Of a DNA stretch of 53,096 nt, positions 8,251 to 16,004 are shown piece by piece (position 1 is the first letter of the stretch; each line of letters opens with the position of its first letter). The stretch spans positions 1 to 53,096 of the forward strand of contig DHVZ01000106.1 in the NCBI GenBank assembly GCA_002412925.1. The letters run 5' to 3'. The position numbers and the translations under genes are program-made. Below the pieces are notes generated by a model that was not told the DNA's origin, did not search any database, and saw only the letters and a list, made by a program, of their open reading frames with translations. Source of the stretch: Anaerolineales bacterium UBA5195 (GTDB taxonomy: Bacteria > Chloroflexota > Anaerolineae > Anaerolineales > Villigracilaceae).

Positions 8251-9641
8251 CGTTTGATGGGTTGTGCTGAGAGGGTTCCGGTCAGGTCGTAGGCCAGGGC
8301 GCCTGAAATTTTAACTTTCACGATTTCACCGATTGGGGCCCGGCCCTCCGCGAAAACCAGCCCATCGATTTCGGGGGCATCACGGTAGGAGCGGCCAATC
8401 GTCATGCCGTTGTCGTAACCTTCGACGAGCACGTCCAGGGTTTTGCCCACATAGGATTGATTGATCTGCAGGGAGATTTTCTGCTGGGCCGACATCAGCC
8501 GCTCCCAGCGTTCATCCTTCACTTCGGCGGGGACAGAATCCCCTAACGCCTCGCTGGTGGTGCCCGGTTCGAAGGAGAATTTAAACGCGCCCACGCGGTC
8601 GAAGCGGATTTCCTGGATGAAATCGATCAACGCCTGGAATTCTTGCTCGGTTTCGCCGGGGTAGCCAACGATAAAAGTGGTCCGGATGGATAAGCGCTGC
8701 CTTGTCTGCGCCAGTGTCGTAGGAAACCCTGTCGAAGGGTCGGGCATCGCGGTGCGCATCTTGGCCAGGGTTTGATGCACCCATTCAATCTTCGCCGGGC
8801 GTTTCATGCGGGCCAGCGTTTGCGGGTGCGCATGCTGGAGGGGAAGATCGAGATAGGGCAAGATCTGTTTCCGGCTGGACATGACCTCGATCAAGCGGTC
8901 AGTCACATAGCCCGGATAGGCGTACATGATCCGGATCCAATCCATTTCAGGGACTTCGTCGGTCAGCTTTTCAAGCAGGATGGCCAGCCCGTCTTTCATC
9001 CCCAGGTCATGACCGTAATCGGTGGTATCTTGCGCGACCAGGATCAACTCGCGGATGCCCATCTCGCGCAGTTCGCGCGCTTCGGCCACGATCGTCTCCA
9101 GCGGGCGGCTGACAGCCGTCCCTTTGATCAGTGGGATGGCGCAAAAGGCGCAAGGGCGGCGGCAGCCATCGGCTATTTTGAGATAGGCGGTCTTTTCCCC
9201 GGCCAGGCTGGCGCGGAGAATTCCCTGTTCGTCTGTGCCGATCGTGGCGGATTCGGGCAGGTGATAGACTGGTTCGGGGTGGGGACTGGCGCGCAGTTGG
9301 TCGACCACCTTTAGGATGTCCATCCAGCGCCGGGTGCCCAGAATGCCATCGAGGCCGGGAACCTGTTTCGCGACTTCCACGCCGTAACGCTGAGTGAGAC
9401 ACCCGGCGGCAATCAAGAGCTGGTTCTTCTGTTTTTGGGCGGCGAGTTTTTTTAATTCGTTGATGGATTCTTCCCTGGCGGGGCCGATGAATCCACAGGT
9501 GTTGACAATCAAGATGCTCGCTTTTGTGGGATTCTCAACCGGCTCATAGTCAGCATTCATCAAGAGTTGTGCCATGGAATCAGAATCAACGCTGTTTTTG
9601 GCGCAGCCAAGCGAGGTAAGGTGGAAGGTTTTTTTGGACAT
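8247..9641 (-). CDS. rimO: Ribosomal protein S12 methylthiotransferase RimO
   Basis: A 464-residue radical-SAM methylthiotransferase that modifies a conserved Asp of ribosomal protein S12. The N-terminal UPF0004 domain carries three cluster cysteines (SLGCAKN at 12, NTCGF, AAGCLTQ). The radical SAM motif CRRPCAFCAIP is near residues 158-168, and a TRAM domain ends the protein (VLVEGYDNGMTIGRSYRDAPEIDGLVF). RimO rather than MiaB is indicated by GCAKNSVDSD and APEIDG. The region between MKRPAKI and IRTTFIVGYPGE is about 16 residues longer than in E. coli RimO and contains MPDPSTGFPTT, encoded by a palindromic repeat at 8726-8740. The ribosome-binding site is AAGGA. It follows the RodZ-like gene by 51 bases, probably in one operon. 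Confidence 0.95.
   Translation of the reverse strand: MSKKTFHLTSLGCAKNSVDSDSMAQLLMNADYEPVENPTKASILIVNTCGFIGPAREESINELKKLAAQKQKNQLLIAAGCLTQRYGVEVAKQVPGLDGILGTRRWMDILKVVDQLRASPHPEPVYHLPESATIGTDEQGILRASLAGEKTAYLKIADGCRRPCAFCAIPLIKGTAVSRPLETIVAEARELREMGIRELILVAQDTTDYGHDLGMKDGLAILLEKLTDEVPEMDWIRIMYAYPGYVTDRLIEVMSSRKQILPYLDLPLQHAHPQTLARMKRPAKIEWVHQTLAKMRTAMPDPSTGFPTTLAQTRQRLSIRTTFIVGYPGETEQEFQALIDFIQEIRFDRVGAFKFSFEPGTTSEALGDSVPAEVKDERWERLMSAQQKISLQINQSYVGKTLDVLVEGYDNGMTIGRSYRDAPEIDGLVFAEGRAPIGEIVKVKISGALAYDLTGTLSAQPIKR
8726..8740. repeat. REP-like CCCTTCGACAGGG palindrome inside rimO
   Basis: ACCCT-GTCGA-AGGGT lies within the extra loop of RimO (about residues 301-306). The word resembles a CCCTTCGACA-type repeat common between genes in many bacteria. 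Here it is translated. Confidence 0.5.
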
Positions 9642-9692
9642 ACCGTTAAATTTTCCTTCGGGAACGATGGTTGCCGGGCGTAACCGGGTCTT

Positions 9693-11078
9693 TTAGGGTC
9701 TGGTTGTCGATGTGGGACGCGGCGTGCTGGTTGGCCGGGGAGTGGCGGTTGGCGGTGAGGTCGGCGAGGGTCTTAATGTTCTGGATGGCTTTGGTGTGAT
9801 GGTGGCGGTCGGGCTGGGAGTCAGGGTTGGCGTTTCCACACCGTTGACAGTGTAAATCCGGTTGACAACTTCGCCCATGTTGCCCATTGGACCCAGGTCG
9901 CGCTGGTTAAAGACGATTTGTACAGCTGTTCCTGAACCTGTCAAAACCTCGATCCGTTCGCCACCATCAAATGTCAAGGCAGTGCCGGGAGGCACCCGTC
10001 CATCTTGTTTGACCTCGCCGTCGACAATCACGCGCAGGAAGGTGCGATCCAAGACGATGACCGTAACCTGGACTGCTGAAGCGACCGTGGGCACCGGTGT
10101 CTCGGTTTCCGTGCTCAGGGCCGCTTCATTGACAGGAACAAGCGTGCCTAGCTCGGCCAAACTGGTGGGGAGGGTCTTGGTCGAATCAATTGGCACATCC
10201 GGGGAGGCCAGCAGCACATCTGAAATGGATGGGCCGGGCGTGGGGCTCGATTCGGTTTCCTGCCCGTCTGAAAAGATGCGCGCTGCGCCCCAGACCGCCA
10301 ACCCCAGCATAATCAGGATCATGCTGCCGCCAAAGATGAGGTCCGGGCTGATAAAGCGTCGCAGCCAGAGCGGCAGGCTGATGCGCCAGCGAGAACGCGA
10401 ATTTTTTGGCGACTCTGCCTGTTGGCGCTCAATCCGACGCGCCTGGAGAGCGTCTGCATAACGCAGGAGCACGGCTTCTGCATCCATGTCCAGGAAGCTG
10501 GCATAGGCATTCAACATGCCGCGCGCCTGCACGGGGGAAGCCAGTTCATCGAAAAAGCCGGCTTCGATCAAACCCAGGTTATGTTTTCTGACGTGAGTAT
10601 GGCGTTCAATCTCTTCCAGTGTCAGGCTGATGAGCTCGCGTCGTTCGCGCAAAGAAAGGCCGATTTCGTCGAAGATCGTCTGGGAAAGGGTTGGCGGGCC
10701 GGGTTCCGGGTTGGATTCCGGTTCAGGTTCCATCCCAGGAATGGGGTTTTCGTCGGGAAGAGCTTCGGACAGGCTCCCTGCTTCTTGCGCAGCGGCCGGC
10801 TCAGGAAGGGCAGGGTCTTCACCCACACCGGGCGGAGGCGTTTCGCGTGTTTGGCTGGCCTGCTGGCGGGTCACCAACTCGTCGAGGTCTAATCCCAAAA
10901 AACCAGCATACAACCGTAAGAATCCGCGCGCCTGGGCATTCGAGGGCATGGCCGAGAAATTATCCGCTTCCATGGATTCGAGGTAGTGGGCGCTGACGCG
11001 GGTAGCCAGGGCTGACTGTTTGATGGTCAGCTTGCGGGCTTCGCGGGATTGTTTGAGTTGTTCGCCAATGGTGGGCAT
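9693..11078 (-). CDS. RodZ-like membrane protein with two HTH domains
   Basis: A 461-residue protein. A first Xre/HTH_25-type domain at 1-75 (IGEQLKQSREARKLTIKQSALATRVS) is followed by a Pro/Glu-rich linker. A second HTH of the same type is at about 145-215 (LRERRELISLTLEEIERHTHVRKHNL). After a basic stretch there is one transmembrane helix near 250-272 (MILIMLGLAVWGAARIF). An extracellular DUF4115-like beta domain follows (VTVIVLDRTFLRVIVDGEVKQDGRV), then a long Thr/Pro/Arg tail. RodZ normally has one HTH and links MreB to the cell wall. The duplication is unusual. The gene sits between rplI (with its own terminator) and rimO. A cell-shape role is inferred from architecture only. Confidence 0.8.
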   Translation of the reverse strand: MPTIGEQLKQSREARKLTIKQSALATRVSAHYLESMEADNFSAMPSNAQARGFLRLYAGFLGLDLDELVTRQQASQTRETPPPGVGEDPALPEPAAAQEAGSLSEALPDENPIPGMEPEPESNPEPGPPTLSQTIFDEIGLSLRERRELISLTLEEIERHTHVRKHNLGLIEAGFFDELASPVQARGMLNAYASFLDMDAEAVLLRYADALQARRIERQQAESPKNSRSRWRISLPLWLRRFISPDLIFGGSMILIMLGLAVWGAARIFSDGQETESSPTPGPSISDVLLASPDVPIDSTKTLPTSLAELGTLVPVNEAALSTETETPVPTVASAVQVTVIVLDRTFLRVIVDGEVKQDGRVPPGTALTFDGGERIEVLTGSGTAVQIVFNQRDLGPMGNMGEVVNRIYTVNGVETPTLTPSPTATITPKPSRTLRPSPTSPPTATPRPTSTPRPTSTTRP

Positions 11079-11104
11079 GGTTTATCGGGGATGAAGGGTT
11101 AAGA

Positions 11105-11150
11105 AAACATCACCGATTCAACCCCATGTGGGCATAAATCGGTGATGTTT
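11105..11150 (-). terminator. Rho-independent terminator of rplI
   Basis: A 14-bp perfect stem (arms AAACATCACCGATT and AATCGGTGATGTTT) with an 18-base loop. Read on the minus strand it is followed by TTTTCTT. It separates rplI from the RodZ-like gene. Confidence 0.8.
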
Positions 11151-11168
11151 TGAATTTCTTGCTGGAAA

Positions 11169-11780
11169 TCAGGCTTCAGCGGCGGGGGGTTCCGCTTCAA
11201 CCACGGGCGTTTCGACTTCGGCGGGAGCTTCAACGACAGGCTCTTCGGCAGCGGGCGCTTCAGCAACGGGTACCTCGGCAACGGATGCTTCGGCAGGTTT
11301 TTCTGTGGGAGCGGTTTCTTCGACCGGGTTGATTTCGCCTTCGCGATAAACAACGACTTTAATCTCGGGGATCAAATCCATTGTTAGGCGGATATGGACA
11401 TTATGTTCGCCCAGGTTGCGGATCGGCTGGAGGTCAATCTGTTGGCGCTTGATTTCAACCCCGGTTTTGGCTTTAATGGCATCTGAAACGTCCTGGGCGG
11501 TGATGGAACCATAGAGCTTGCCAGTTTCACCTGCCTTGGATGCGAAACCAAGCGCGAGGTCTTTAATCACTTCGGCGACGGAACTCATTTCGTTATTGAG
11601 CACGGCGCGTTTTTTGGTGGCTTCAGTGCGGATTTTTTCGGATTGTTTGAGCGCGCCTTCGGTGGCGAGCAGGGCCATTCCTTGCGGAAGCAGGAAGTTG
11701 CGTCCGTAACCATCGGCAACTCTCTTTACGTCGCCCGCGCGGCCCAATTTGTAAACATCTTTGAGGAGGAGAACTTTCAT
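11169..11780 (-). CDS. rplI: Large ribosomal subunit protein bL9 with acidic tail
   Basis: A 203-residue protein. The N domain MKVLLLKDVYKLGRAGDVKRVADGYGRNFLLPQGMA is the bL9 signature that binds 23S rRNA. The long connecting helix and C domain follow to about residue 148 (IPEIKVVVYREGE). The last 55 residues are an Ala/Glu/Pro/Val tail (EAPAAEEPVVEAPAEVE) not found in standard bL9 of about 150 residues. The ribosome-binding site is GAGGAG-type, close to the ATG. The gene is monocistronic, with a leader that can form two hairpins and a terminator behind it. It lacks the usual rpsF-ssb-rpsR neighbours. Confidence 0.95.
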   Translation of the reverse strand: MKVLLLKDVYKLGRAGDVKRVADGYGRNFLLPQGMALLATEGALKQSEKIRTEATKKRAVLNNEMSSVAEVIKDLALGFASKAGETGKLYGSITAQDVSDAIKAKTGVEIKRQQIDLQPIRNLGEHNVHIRLTMDLIPEIKVVVYREGEINPVEETAPTEKPAEASVAEVPVAEAPAAEEPVVEAPAEVETPVVEAEPPAAEA

Positions 11781-11811
11781 TTTACTTCAAGCCCTTTCTG
11801 GCAGAAAAATG

Positions 11812-11895
11812 ACTGCGCTTTGGCGCAGTTAAATGGAGCGAAGGGTACAACGCTCCGGGCGGCTATTTTACCATAAAGTATGGAAACCGTGCCAA
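11812..11895 (-). promoter_or_regulatory. rplI promoter and structured leader
   Basis: On the minus strand a TTGGCA (11890-11895) and TAAAAT (11865-11870) pair, 19 bases apart, could be the promoter. Downstream are two hairpins: GGAGCG/CGCTCC, then ACTGCG-CCAAAG-CGCAGT followed by CATTTTTC. The second looks like an attenuator and may regulate rplI. Confidence 0.4.
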
Positions 11896-12205
11896 AAATA
11901 CAGGACTCAGGACAGGACTCCCCACGGGACTCGTCCACGGCCTTCTTAAAAGTGAAAGGCTTGCACAAAAAGCCAGAAAATTTCATTGCAGAGATCGCCA
12001 AGCGCGTGGAGATTTAAAAAGGTTCTCCTTGCGAGCCCAGCGTACTCAGCGGTTAAACCTTTTCCGGTTTGTCCGGGTCAGGAAAACCTTGCGGGGTGCG
12101 GGATCTTATTGCGGAGATCCCCAAAAAGCCCGGATTCGGGTTTTGCTTTCATGTTATTATAGATCTCAACGTTTACCCAAAATTGAGAAACATAATTTCT
12201 ATCCT
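11896..12205. other. Intergenic region upstream of queA
   Basis: No convincing gene. It holds a word (12025-12065, with GCGTACTCAGCGGTTAAACC) that resembles widespread intergenic repeats. It also holds GCGGAGATCCCCAAAAAGCC at 12114-12133, which recurs with few changes at 16033-16052 (CGGAGATTCCCAAAGAGCC). Open frames here are short and repeat-like. Confidence 0.4.
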
Positions 12206-13270
12206 GTGCAAACCTCCGATTTCAATTACGACCTACCTGAAGCTTTCATTGCCCAGACGCCGCTTGAGCCGCGCGATTCCTCGCGTTTGCTGGTTTTGAA
12301 CCGCGCCACGGGGCAGATCGAACATCGGATTTTCCGCGAGATTGGCGATTACCTGCGTCCCGGTGATTTGCTGGTCGTCAACCAGACGCGTGTCATCCCG
12401 GCGCGGCTTTCAGCCTGGAAAGAGACCGGCGGCAAGGTTGAAATCCTGCTCCTGCGCCGCGAGGATGAGCGGACATGGGAAACGCTGGTCGGTGGGAAGG
12501 GGTTGATAGCGGGGAGATCTCTTCGGCTGGCAGATGGCCTCGAAGCGGAAATTATCTCCGTTTTGGAGGGTTCCCGCCGCCGGGTGCGGTTTGCCGAACC
12601 AGTTGAAGGTCATCTCTCCAAAGACGGTCAGATGCCGCTTCCGCCGTACATTCACGAAAAACTGACCGACCCGGAGCGTTACCAGACGGTTTACGCCAAA
12701 ATACCTGGCTCTGCCGCTGCCCCAACCGCCGGGTTGCACTTCACGCCACGCCTGATGGCTGAGTTGCGCGCCAAAGGGATGCAGTTTGCCGAAGTGACCC
12801 TGCACGTTGGGCTGGATACGTTTGCTCCGGTGACCGAGTCTGACCCGGCAGAGCACAAAATTCATACCGAATGGTGCGAACTGTCCCTGGAAGTGGCCGA
12901 AAAAATCAATGCCACGAAGCAGGCCGGAGGGCGGGTGATTGCGGTGGGAACGACCAGCGTCCGGACGCTGGAAAGTGCGATAAAGCGGGAGTCTGAATTT
13001 GGATATCGGCAATCGGCAATCGAATCTCCAGGACCGATTTCCGATTGCCGAGTTATGCCTTTCGCCGGTTCCACTTCCATTTTCATTCTCCCCGGCTATG
13101 AATACCAAGTCGTCGATGCGATCATTACCAACTTCCACCTGCCGAAATCGACACTGATCATGCTGGTCAGCGCCTTTGCCGGGCGCGAGTCGATTTTGAA
13201 CGCCTACGAAACCGCCAAGCAGGAAGGCTATCGCTTTTTCTCGTTCGGCGATGCGATGTTGATCCTGTAA
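12206..13270 (+). CDS. queA: S-adenosylmethionine:tRNA ribosyltransferase-isomerase QueA
   Basis: A 354-residue enzyme that transfers and isomerises the ribosyl moiety of SAM onto preQ1-tRNA to give epoxyqueuosine. Family motifs are present: NYDLPEAFIAQTPLEPRDSSRLL, VVNQTRVIPARL, PPYIHEKLTDPERYQTVYA, AAPTAGLHFT, HVGLDTFAPV and the C-terminal NFHLPKSTLIMLVSAFAG. GTG 12206 was chosen because the family starts right before TSDFNYDLP, although the frame is open upstream. No Shine-Dalgarno is seen. Between VRTLES and IFILPG the protein is about 16 residues longer than E. coli or B. subtilis QueA. The extra loop is encoded by an inverted heptamer array at 13005-13052. Confidence 0.93.
   Translation: MQTSDFNYDLPEAFIAQTPLEPRDSSRLLVLNRATGQIEHRIFREIGDYLRPGDLLVVNQTRVIPARLSAWKETGGKVEILLLRREDERTWETLVGGKGLIAGRSLRLADGLEAEIISVLEGSRRRVRFAEPVEGHLSKDGQMPLPPYIHEKLTDPERYQTVYAKIPGSAAAPTAGLHFTPRLMAELRAKGMQFAEVTLHVGLDTFAPVTESDPAEHKIHTEWCELSLEVAEKINATKQAGGRVIAVGTTSVRTLESAIKRESEFGYRQSAIESPGPISDCRVMPFAGSTSIFILPGYEYQVVDAIITNFHLPKSTLIMLVSAFAGRESILNAYETAKQEGYRFFSFGDAMLIL
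13005..13052. repeat. Inverted heptamer array inside queA
   Basis: Units ATCGGCA, ATCGGCA, ATCGAAT are followed, after a short loop, by inverted units GACCGAT, TTCCGAT, TGCCGAG. An 11-bp perfect stem forms (TCGGCAATCGG with CCGATTGCCGA). It is translated as the extra loop of QueA. Confidence 0.75.
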
Positions 13271-13289
13271 ACTGTTGCTTGTTTCGTTG

Positions 13290-13311
13290 CATTTACGAAA
13301 TACGCAGCACG
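13290..13311. repeat. Short heptamer word array before the glycosidase gene
   Basis: Units TTTACGA, AATACGC and AGCACGC in 7-base phase, with a small TTTCGT/ACGAAA stem reaching back to 13282. It lies between queA and the AAGGAG site of the next gene. Confidence 0.45.
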
Positions 13312-13332
13312 CCAGACTTACAAGGAGCCTTT

Positions 13333-14583
13333 ATGACCAATACACGCTTCACCCTCGGTGTCAACTACTGGCCGCGTCGCAAAGCCATGCACTGGTGGCC
13401 GCAGTTCGAGGCTGCTGAAGTGGATGACGATTTTGCGCTGATCCACTCACTTGGGCTGAATGTGGCCCGTATATTCTTAATGTGGGATGATTTTCAGCCC
13501 GATCCGACGGTTGTGGATAAAACCGCCCTGGCTAATCTTGTCAAAGTGGCCGACCTGGCATTGAAACACAACCTCGGCCTGGATGTAACCTTTTTCACCG
13601 GTCATATGTCTGGCCCCAACTGGGCGCCGCGCTGGCTACTCCAGGAACGCGAAGGTTATCCTTCGCCCTACTTTGGCATGGTGCGGCAAGTGGTCAGCCA
13701 GGGGAAAATCGTCCCGAATGGCAATTATCGCAATATGTTCAGCGATCCAACCGCGATTGGTGCGGAGCGTTTCCTGCTTAAAACGGTGGTCCGTGAGTTG
13801 AAAGACCACCAAGGCATTTTTCTTTGGAATTTGGGCAACGAACCCGATCTGTTTGCCTGGCCCGAAAATGCCCAGCAGGGGCGCGCCTGGGTCCATGAGA
13901 TGGTCGATTTGATCAAAGATGTCGACACCAACACCCCGATCACGGTTGGTCTGCACGGCGGCGACCTGGAACAAGACACCGGCTTGCGTGTTCACGAGGT
14001 TTTTGCCGAGACGGATGTGGCCGTCATGCATGCCTACCCGATGTACACTGAGTGGGCGCGTGGTCCGCTGGATCCCGAGCATGTGCCATTTATGACCGCC
14101 CTGACGGCGCATTTGGCCGGAAAACCCGCCTTGATGGAGGAGTTCGGCGGCTGCACCAACCTGCCGGGGCAACCCTCCGAGACTTGGAAATGGACCGCAT
14201 ACGGGATGGAGCGTGAGCAATTCATGGCCTCGGAGCAGGATTTTGCCGAGTACATCCGCCAGGTGCTGCCCAATCTTCATGAGGTGGGCGCGACCGGGGC
14301 GATGCTCTGGTGCTTTGCAGATTACGCCGAGGATTTATGGAACCTTCCGCCCTGCGGCGAATCGCGCCATGAGAGGCATTTTGGTCTTGTCCGCCCGGAC
14401 GGCACGCTCAAGCCTCACGCTGAAGTCATCCAGGAGTTTGCGGCAATAGGCCCGATGGTGAAACCCATCCCTGGGTATGCCGAATTCCCCGGATTGACGG
14501 GCGATGATTTTTACGGCGAAAAATTGTTTGAGAACCTGGGAACGCTCTACCGGGAATACCTGAAACGCAAACAGGGCGTATGA
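13333..14583 (+). CDS. Clan GH-A glycoside hydrolase (GH5-like)
   Basis: A 416-residue cytosolic (no signal peptide) TIM-barrel glycosidase. The N terminus TLGVNYWPRRKAMHWW is typical of GH5/GH42-like retaining enzymes. The acid/base Glu is in LWNLGNEPDLF near residue 175, and the likely nucleophile Glu is in KPALMEEFGG near 270. The start at 13333 is fixed by AAGGAG five bases upstream. The stop overlaps the uracil-DNA glycosylase start (ATGA), so the two are translationally coupled. The exact substrate (beta-mannoside, beta-glucoside or beta-galactoside) cannot be told from the sequence. Confidence 0.82.
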   Translation: MTNTRFTLGVNYWPRRKAMHWWPQFEAAEVDDDFALIHSLGLNVARIFLMWDDFQPDPTVVDKTALANLVKVADLALKHNLGLDVTFFTGHMSGPNWAPRWLLQEREGYPSPYFGMVRQVVSQGKIVPNGNYRNMFSDPTAIGAERFLLKTVVRELKDHQGIFLWNLGNEPDLFAWPENAQQGRAWVHEMVDLIKDVDTNTPITVGLHGGDLEQDTGLRVHEVFAETDVAVMHAYPMYTEWARGPLDPEHVPFMTALTAHLAGKPALMEEFGGCTNLPGQPSETWKWTAYGMEREQFMASEQDFAEYIRQVLPNLHEVGATGAMLWCFADYAEDLWNLPPCGESRHERHFGLVRPDGTLKPHAEVIQEFAAIGPMVKPIPGYAEFPGLTGDDFYGEKLFENLGTLYREYLKRKQGV

Positions 14584-15281
14584 CACTGGAACACTTAAGC
14601 GCTGAAATGATCACCTGCCGCAAATGCCCGCGCCTGGTTGAATGGCGTGAGCGGGTTGCGCGTGAAAAACGCCGCGCCTATAAAGATCACGAATACTGGG
14701 GCAAACCTGTTCCCGGTTTCGGCGACCCGCAGGCTCGCGTTTTCGTGGTTGGTCTCGCTCCCGGTGCGCATGGTTCGAACCGGACTGGGCGGCAGTTTAC
14801 GGGCGACGCGTCGGGCGGATTCTTTTACCCGGCCCTATACCGCGCGGGGTTCGCCAGCCAACCCGAATCCCTTTCCCGTGACGATGACATGGTTCTCACT
14901 GACTTGTACACCGCTCCCGTCTGCCGCTGCGCCCCGCCCGATAACAAACCCAATGCTGACGAGATAGCCAACTGCCAGCCCTATCTCGAAGACGAATTAC
15001 GACTAATCCAGCCTAAGGTGATTGTCGTGCTTGGTCGGATAGCCTTTGAAAGTATATTGCGGATATATTCTGTTCGAAAATCAGCCTGGAAGTTTGCCCA
15101 CAGCGCGGCCTATCGTTTCTCTGCCGAAAATTGCGTTCTCGACTCCGAACATTGGTTACTGAAAACCGACCACTGGTTACTGGCCTCCTACCACCCCAGC
15201 CAGCAAAACACCCTGACTGGCCGGCTGACGGTTGAGATGTTCACTGCCGTTTGGCAGAAAGTGAAGGAACTGCTTGGCTGA
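14580..15281 (+). CDS. Family 5 uracil-DNA glycosylase (UDGb)
   Basis: A 233-residue Fe-S uracil-DNA glycosylase that removes uracil and other deaminated bases from DNA. Cluster cysteines are in CRKCPRL near residues 12-16 and in VCRCAPP. Motif A is GLAPGAHGSNRTGRQFTGD, which lacks the catalytic Asp/Asn of families 1 and 4 and is diagnostic of UDGb. The late motif is ASYHPSQQNTLTGRL. Between AYRF and LLASYH there are about 13 more residues than in the Thermus enzyme (ENCVLDSEHWLLKTDHW), encoded by a 7-bp periodic array. The gene is coupled to the upstream glycosidase and is 12 bases before the redoxin gene. Confidence 0.93.
   Translation: MTLEHLSAEMITCRKCPRLVEWRERVAREKRRAYKDHEYWGKPVPGFGDPQARVFVVGLAPGAHGSNRTGRQFTGDASGGFFYPALYRAGFASQPESLSRDDDMVLTDLYTAPVCRCAPPDNKPNADEIANCQPYLEDELRLIQPKVIVVLGRIAFESILRIYSVRKSAWKFAHSAAYRFSAENCVLDSEHWLLKTDHWLLASYHPSQQNTLTGRLTVEMFTAVWQKVKELLG
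15136..15184. repeat. Heptamer array inside the UDGb gene
   Basis: Seven 7-base units in phase, including CATTGGT, TACTGAA, AACCGAC, CACTGGT and TACTGGC. The array is translated as DSEHWLLKTDHWLL, a loop absent from the Thermus homologue. Confidence 0.65.
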
Positions 15282-15293
15282 GATGGAGCCAGC

Positions 15294-15851
15294 ATGGAGC
15301 AAAGCATTCCTGAAATCGATGCCCTCTTCTACGATCAAACCGTTTCAGCGATTTATGCAAAGAGCAGTAAAAGGCAAAATGCCGTGAAAATTTTTACCAT
15401 CGCTCCCGATTTTGAGTTGGCCGATGTACACAGTTACCCTGTGCGCCTATCGCAGTATGTCGGCCAGAAGCAAGTCGTGCTGGTCTTCCTGCGCGGATTT
15501 CTGTGACCTTACTGCCGCGCTCATCTCGCGCGCCTGCGCGACGATTTTGCGGCCTTTACCGCGCGTGACGCGGTTATCCTGGCGATCGGCCCCGACGGCG
15601 CCAAACCTTTTTTGCGCTATTGGGAAGCTGAAAAATTGCCTTTCATCGGCCTGCCTGACCCGAAGCATATTGTTGCCAATCTTTATGGACAGGAAGTCAA
15701 CCTGTTCAAGCTCGGGCGCGTCCCGGCGCTGATGCTGATCGACACAAAAGGCCAGGTTCGTTACCAGCATTACAGTGACTCGATGTCCGATATTCCTGAA
15801 AATCAACTAATTCTGGGAATGCTGGACAAAATCAATCGCGAATTGGGGTAA
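15294..15851 (+). CDS. Peroxiredoxin/thioredoxin-like redoxin with in-frame TGA (candidate selenoprotein)
   Basis: Read through the TGA at 15504-15506 this is a 185-residue AhpC/TSA-type redoxin. The order is APDFELADVHSYPVRLSQYVG, VVLVFLRGFL-(TGA)-PYCRAHLARLRDDF, ILAIGPDGAKPF, then LFKLGRVPALMLIDTKGQVRYQHY. The TGA is codon 71, exactly where related proteins have the first Cys of a CPYC motif, giving U-P-Y-C with the second Cys at 74. The frame stays open and conserved for 115 codons after it. A 6-bp stem with a G-first loop lies at 15526-15541, with the loop starting 26 bases after the TGA, within the range described for bacterial SECIS. Alternatives are a nonsense mutation or a base error. 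Stopping at TGA would give an inactive 70-residue peptide. It lies 12 bases after the UDGb gene. Confidence 0.72.
15526..15541 (+). promoter_or_regulatory. Candidate bacterial SECIS hairpin
   Basis: Perfect 6-bp stem TCGCGC/GCGCGA with loop GCCT, just downstream of the in-frame TGA. The G at the start of the loop and the distance from the UGA fit published bacterial SECIS criteria. The GC-rich context makes chance stems easy, so this is supportive only. Confidence 0.4.
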
Positions 15852-15902
15852 ATGTGCCACGCACCTTTGCGCCGCCCGCAAATGTACGGTGGAAGACCAC
15901 AC

Positions 15903-16004
15903 CCCCTGACTGTCTTATCTGTGTGCCAGCTTCGCAGTCCTCAGGAAAAACCCGGAAATCTGATGTTTGTGCGCGCCGCAATATGCCACCAAGACAGTCA
16001 GGGG
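15903..16004. repeat. Intergenic inverted-repeat element
   Basis: A perfect 14-bp inverted repeat (CCCCTGACTGTCTT at 15903-15916, its complement at 15991-16004) encloses 74 bases. It occupies the 220-base spacer between the redoxin and the next gene. Short open frames across it look like repeat translations. Confidence 0.6.

Noticed and set aside
11777..12001. 74-codon open frame upstream of rplI
   Set aside because: Covers the promoter and leader of rplI, contains repeat words and resembles no protein.
15294..15506. UGA read as Trp (recoded genetic code)
   Set aside because: Other genes in the window end at TGA and use TGG for Trp; the position corresponds to Cys, not Trp, in relatives.
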